A stretch of DNA of 44,166 nt from Azohydromonas australica DSM 1124 (GTDB taxonomy: Bacteria; Pseudomonadota; Gammaproteobacteria; Burkholderiales; Burkholderiaceae_C). The stretch lies in assembly GCF_000430725.1 (NCBI RefSeq), contig NZ_AUMO01000077.1, positions 1 to 44,166 on the forward strand, in the 5' to 3' direction. Both the position numbers and the translations under genes were made by a program. This document shows, piece after piece, positions 41,119 to 44,166 of this stretch; position 1 is the stretch's first letter; each line of letters opens with the position of its first letter. The notes under the pieces are model-generated. The model made no database searches, was not told the origin of the DNA, and saw only the letters and a program-made list of their open reading frames with translations.

Positions 41119-42290
41119 AGCCGCTCGATGATGGTGGCCGTGCCCATGCCGCCGGCGCAGCAGATGGACTGCAGCGCGAAGCGGCCGCCACGGCGTTCCA
41201 GCTCGTGCAGCATCGACGTCATCAGCCGTGCGCCGCTGGCGCCAAGCGGGTGGCCCAGCGCGATGGCGCCGCCATTGACGTTGAGCCGTTCGTGCGCCAC
41301 GCCGATCTCCTTCATCCACACCAGCGGCACCGGCGCAAACGCCTCGTTGACCTCGAAGAGGTCGATGTCGTCAAGCGTGAGGCCGGCGCGGGCGAGAACC
41401 TTGCGGGTGGCGGCAATCGGGCCCGTGAGCATGAGGGTCGGATCCGAACCGACAGTGGTGACCGCGCGAATGCGCGCACGGGGCTTGAGGCCCAGTGCAC
41501 GGGCCTTGTCGGCCGACATCAGCAGCAGCGCCGCGGCGCCGTCCGAGATCTGCGACGAGTTGCCCGCGGTGAGCCGCCCGTCGGGACGGAAGCTCGTCTT
41601 GAGCGTGCCGAGCTTTTCCATCGCCGTGCCGGGGCGGATGGTCTCGTCGGCCTGGAACAGCGCTGCCTCGTCCTCCAAGCCCTTCTCCCGCACCTGGGCC
41701 ACCGGCACCGGCACGATTTCCTGGCGGAAATACCCAGCCGCGGCCGCGGCGGCGGCACGGCGGTGGCTCTCCACGGCATAGGCGTCGAGCTCCTCGCGGC
41801 CCAGGCGCCACTCGTCGCACAGGCGCTCGGCGGCTTCGCCCTGGCTGGTGAGCTCATGGCGATCCGCGGCCATCCAGCCGAAGGCCTCCCCGTGGATGGC
41901 ACGGTTGCTGCCCATGGGCACGCGGCTCATGTTCTCGGCCCCACCGGCCACGACCACGTCAGCCGCGCCGCAGGCGATGAGCCCGGCGGCCACATGCACC
42001 GCCTCCTCGCCGGAGCCGCACTTGCGGTCGATGGTCAGCCCGGGGATCGAGACGGGCCAGCCCGCGCCCAGCAGCGAGGTCCGCGCGATGTTGGCCGACT
42101 GCTCGCCGATTTGCGTGACGCAGCCGAAGATCACGTCGTCCACCACCTCGGGCTTCAGGCCGCTGCGGCTCACAAGCTCGTTGAGGACCACGGCCCCGAG
42201 GTGGTCGGCGCGTACGCCGGCCAGGCTGCCCTTGAACTTGCCAACGGGCGTGCGCGCCGCGCCGACGATCACGACATCGGCGGCGCTCAC
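41115..42290 (-). CDS. Acetyl-CoA C-acyltransferase (thiolase), 391 aa
   Basis: True degradative thiolase. The nucleophile Cys is in TIDRKCGSGEEAV near residue 91, the His in NVNGGAIALGHPLGASGAR, and the second Cys in SICCAGGMGTA. The N-terminal block is VVIVGAARTPVGKFKGSL. It cleaves a 3-ketoacyl-CoA, matching the 3-hydroxyacyl-CoA dehydrogenase gene whose stop overlaps its ATG (ATGA). The Glu after the SG in the active-site block (CGSGEEAV) differs from the usual CGSGLQAV and could reflect an unusual acyl group. Confidence 0.95.
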   Translation of the reverse strand: MSAADVVIVGAARTPVGKFKGSLAGVRADHLGAVVLNELVSRSGLKPEVVDDVIFGCVTQIGEQSANIARTSLLGAGWPVSIPGLTIDRKCGSGEEAVHVAAGLIACGAADVVVAGGAENMSRVPMGSNRAIHGEAFGWMAADRHELTSQGEAAERLCDEWRLGREELDAYAVESHRRAAAAAAAGYFRQEIVPVPVAQVREKGLEDEAALFQADETIRPGTAMEKLGTLKTSFRPDGRLTAGNSSQISDGAAALLLMSADKARALGLKPRARIRAVTTVGSDPTLMLTGPIAATRKVLARAGLTLDDIDLFEVNEAFAPVPLVWMKEIGVAHERLNVNGGAIALGHPLGASGARLMTSMLHELERRGGRFALQSICCAGGMGTATIIERL

Positions 42291-43192
42291 AGCACGCTCG
42301 CCTTCAGGCCGGAGCCGGGGATGCGCTGGCCATTCTCGTCATAGCGGTAGACCCCGGCGCCAGCCTTGCGGCCCAGGCGGCCGGAGGCGACCATCTTGAT
42401 GATCAGCGGGCAGGGGCGGAACTTCTCCCCCAGCGTCGAGTGCAGGTAGCGCAGCACCGACAGCCGGGTGTCCCACCCGGTGAGGTCACCCAGCTCCAGC
42501 GGGCCCATGGGGTGGTTGAAGCCCATGCGCAGCGCCGTGTCGATGTCCTCGGCCGTGGCGACGCCCTCCTGCAGCATCCACATGGCCTCGTTGCCGAGCA
42601 TGGCCGACATGCGGCTGGTCGTCAGGCCAGGCGCCTCGTTGACGACGATCGACGTCTTGCCCAGCGCGTCGCTGTACTCGCGCGCACGGGCCACGGCCTC
42701 GTCGCTGGTCGCGAGCCCGCGCACCAGCTCCACCAGCTTCATCTTGTGCACCGGGTTGAAGAAGTGCATGCCCACGACGCGCTCGGGCTGCTCCACGGCC
42801 GTGGCGATCTCGGTGACGCTCAGCGCGGAGGTGTTGGTGGCGATGAGCGCGCCCGGCACCATCTTCGGCGCAGCGGTGGACACGACCTGCTTCTTGACCG
42901 CGAGGTTCTCGGTGACGGTCTCCACCAGAAGCGCCGCACCCTCGGCGGCCACGGCCAGGTCCGCCTCGACCGTCAGCCGCGCCTTGCCAGCCTCGGCAGC
43001 CGCAGCCTCGACCTTGCCCAGCCGCACGCCGTCGTCCAGGATCTTGGCCACCGCCGCCAGCGCCTTGTCGGTGGCTGCAGCATTGCTGTCCACCAGCACG
43101 GTGGTGAAGCCACTGCTGGCAAAGGCATGCGCGATGCCCGTTCCCATCAGGCCGGCGCCGACGACGACGACCTTGTTGTTCGTGATGCTCAT
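42287..43192 (-). CDS. 3-Hydroxyacyl-CoA dehydrogenase, 301 aa
   Basis: The N-terminal NAD-binding fold has VVVVGAGLMGTGIAHAFASSG and an acidic VLVD. The catalytic segment is GMHFFNPVHKMKLVELV, holding the essential His. The C-terminal helical domain contains GFNHPMGPLELGDLTGWD and ends in GRKAGAGVYRYDENG. At about 300 aa it is a stand-alone dehydrogenase, as in PaaH/FadB2-like proteins. The ATG at 43192 starts the fold; the frame is open further upstream but overlaps the FAA gene. It feeds the adjacent thiolase with a 3-keto-acyl-CoA. Confidence 0.95.
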   Translation of the reverse strand: MSITNNKVVVVGAGLMGTGIAHAFASSGFTTVLVDSNAAATDKALAAVAKILDDGVRLGKVEAAAAEAGKARLTVEADLAVAAEGAALLVETVTENLAVKKQVVSTAAPKMVPGALIATNTSALSVTEIATAVEQPERVVGMHFFNPVHKMKLVELVRGLATSDEAVARAREYSDALGKTSIVVNEAPGLTTSRMSAMLGNEAMWMLQEGVATAEDIDTALRMGFNHPMGPLELGDLTGWDTRLSVLRYLHSTLGEKFRPCPLIIKMVASGRLGRKAGAGVYRYDENGQRIPGSGLKASVL

Positions 43193-43215
43193 GAAGTCTT
43201 TCTTTCTGTCTGGGT

Positions 43216-44061
43216 TCAATCCATCAACGTGACGACGTTGCGCAGCGTGCCGATGCCCTCCACCTCGGCCTCCACTACATCGCCGGGCTGCAGGAACTTG
43301 CCGCTGCCTTGCGCCGTACCCGCCGGGGAGCCCGTGAACATGACGTCCCCGCACTCGAAGCTCGAGCGCTCATCCACGAAGGACACCAGCTGGCCCACGT
43401 CCCAGGTCATCTCGGCGGTGTTGCCGTCCTGGCGCACGTCGCCGTTGACGCGCAGCAGCAAGCGCAGCTTCGGCGAGCCTTGCGGGAACTCGTCGCGCGT
43501 GACGATCCAGGGCCCCAGGCCCGTGGTCTGGTCGGCGCTCTTGGCGGCGAACAGGTCCATGCCCACGCCGGGCGGGCCGCTGCGCTGCAGGTCGCGCGCG
43601 CTGACGTCGTTGCCCACCGTGTAGCCCAGCACGCTGGACAGCGGGTTGCTGCGGTCCACGCGCTCGGCGCCGATCACCGCCACCAGTTCCACCTCGTGGT
43701 CGAGTTCCTTGGTCAGCGGCGGGTAGCGCAGAGCGTCATTGGCGCCGATGAGCGCACCATGGGCCTTGAGGAAGGCGATGGGCTGGCTGTGCGACTTGAT
43801 GCCGAAGTCGGCCGCCAGGTGCTTGGCGTAGTTGGCGCCGGCGACGACGACACGGTTGGTCCTCTCGATGGGTGGCAGCAGCCGCACGCTGGAGATGGGC
43901 CGCTGTGCGCCGGTGAAGCGCAGCGCGGCTTCCCCTTCGCCTCTCGTGAGCGCAGGCCCCCATTGCGCGACCGAGCCTTCGATGGGACGCAGCGTCCCCT
44001 TCTCGGGCTCGACAACGGCCCAGAACGGCGCGCCGCCGTCGGTACAGCGGGCAAGCTTCAT
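43216..44061 (-). CDS. Fumarylacetoacetate hydrolase family protein, 281 aa
   Basis: FAH-fold hydrolase/isomerase/decarboxylase. The metal-site elements are visible: ELDHEVELVAVIG (two acids) and GYTVGNDVSARDLQ (Asp), followed by KSADQTTGLGPWIV and the C-terminal FTGSPAGTAQGSG. Family members hydrolyse C-C bonds of 1,3-diketo acids or decarboxylate ring-cleavage products. The ATG overlaps the stop of the amidohydrolase gene (ATGA), so the two are translated together, before the 3-hydroxyacyl-CoA dehydrogenase gene. A hydrolytic ring-opening step ahead of beta-oxidation is inferred. Confidence 0.94.
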   Translation of the reverse strand: MKLARCTDGGAPFWAVVEPEKGTLRPIEGSVAQWGPALTRGEGEAALRFTGAQRPISSVRLLPPIERTNRVVVAGANYAKHLAADFGIKSHSQPIAFLKAHGALIGANDALRYPPLTKELDHEVELVAVIGAERVDRSNPLSSVLGYTVGNDVSARDLQRSGPPGVGMDLFAAKSADQTTGLGPWIVTRDEFPQGSPKLRLLLRVNGDVRQDGNTAEMTWDVGQLVSFVDERSSFECGDVMFTGSPAGTAQGSGKFLQPGDVVEAEVEGIGTLRNVVTLMD

Positions 44062-44166
44062 GCGCTCACCACCGCCGGTTGCGTTGCGGGCCGGCCCAGC
44101 TTGGCCGGGTCCAGGTGCAGCAGCTCGCAGGCGTTCTTCCAGCGGATCTTGTCCAGGTCCGGCTGC
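44058..44166 (-). CDS. Amidohydrolase family protein, C-terminal fragment (cut by window edge)
   Basis: The last 35 codons read QPDLDKIRWKNACELLHL and on to DPAKLGRPATQPAVVSA. The helix DKIRWKNACELLHLD is the usual C-terminus of amidohydrolase-2 proteins, where the polypeptide ends with a helix leading from the barrel. The stop overlaps the FAA hydrolase ATG. It is the first visible gene of the leftward operon. The metal site is outside the window. Confidence 0.75.
   Translation of the reverse strand, partial: QPDLDKIRWKNACELLHLDPAKLGRPATQPAVVSA

Noticed and set aside
1..44166. A canonical steroid (9,10-seco) degradation cluster
   Set aside because: An HsaA-like oxygenase and an Ltp/DUF35 pair are present, but KshA, KstD, HsaC and HsaD are not visible, so I do not name the substrate.
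1..44166. CRISPR arrays, tRNA or rRNA genes, insertion sequences
   Set aside because: Read for direct repeats, cloverleaf-like stretches and transposase motifs; none found.

Overview
This is a GC-rich window, almost fully coding, with short intergenic gaps. It has no rRNA, tRNA, CRISPR array or insertion sequence that I can see. Gene content points to a betaproteobacterium, most likely Burkholderiales (Comamonadaceae-like). The pointers are the DUF1302/DUF1329/BNR/MMPL export-import module, the many SDR and acyl-CoA enzymes, and the ATG/GTG/TTG start use. This is inference from family content, not from a database match.

Layout. Positions 1-4764 hold the start of a leftward amidohydrolase, a VOC protein, a leftward SDR, and a rightward trio: DUF35 protein, thiolase-fold (Ltp-like) protein and ferredoxin reductase. 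Positions 14945-5032 form one leftward operon: DUF1302, DUF1329, BNR-propeller, MMPL/RND permease, VOC-like protein, enoyl-CoA hydratase, SDR, DUF1993. It ends at a strong hairpin. At 15648 a [2Fe-2S] ferredoxin stands alone. Positions 16344-28806 form a rightward operon of 13 genes: HsaA-like flavin monooxygenase, TetR regulator, FAD oxidoreductase, a small unknown, SDR, MFS, cytochrome P450, an unknown, SnoaL-like, flavin reductase with a MarR-like tail, a second SnoaL-like, SDR, MFS. Positions 29038-34803 hold a porin-like barrel, a small PstS-like periplasmic protein, a membrane diguanylate cyclase and, on the opposite strand, a GAF/PAS histidine kinase. Positions 35061-38482 hold two APH-fold kinases and a CapA-family protein, with a tyrosine phosphatase convergent to them. 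Positions 44166-40043 form a leftward beta-oxidation/hydrolysis operon: amidohydrolase end, FAA hydrolase, 3-hydroxyacyl-CoA dehydrogenase, thiolase, carboxymuconolactone-decarboxylase-like protein, glutathione peroxidase.

How they may work together. A complete class I P450 chain is present, but split over three transcripts: ferredoxin reductase at 3526, ferredoxin at 15648, P450 at 22547. A two-component flavin monooxygenase (16344 with 25269), four SDRs, an Ltp/DUF35 aldolase-like pair, a hydratase, and a thiolase/3-hydroxyacyl-CoA dehydrogenase pair make a plausible route for a hydrophobic, probably cyclic, substrate such as a steroid- or terpenoid-like compound. Canonical steroid genes (KshA, KstD, HsaC) and a CoA ligase are not in the window, so the substrate is unknown.

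The most interesting signal is a shared operator-like element, GAACA-N13-TGTTC. It appears five times, always in the intergenic regions that start these transcripts: about 177-199, 1617-1639, 15103-15125, 15459-15481 and 16306-16328. The best copy sits just in front of the operon that encodes the TetR regulator. This defines a candidate undescribed catabolic regulon.
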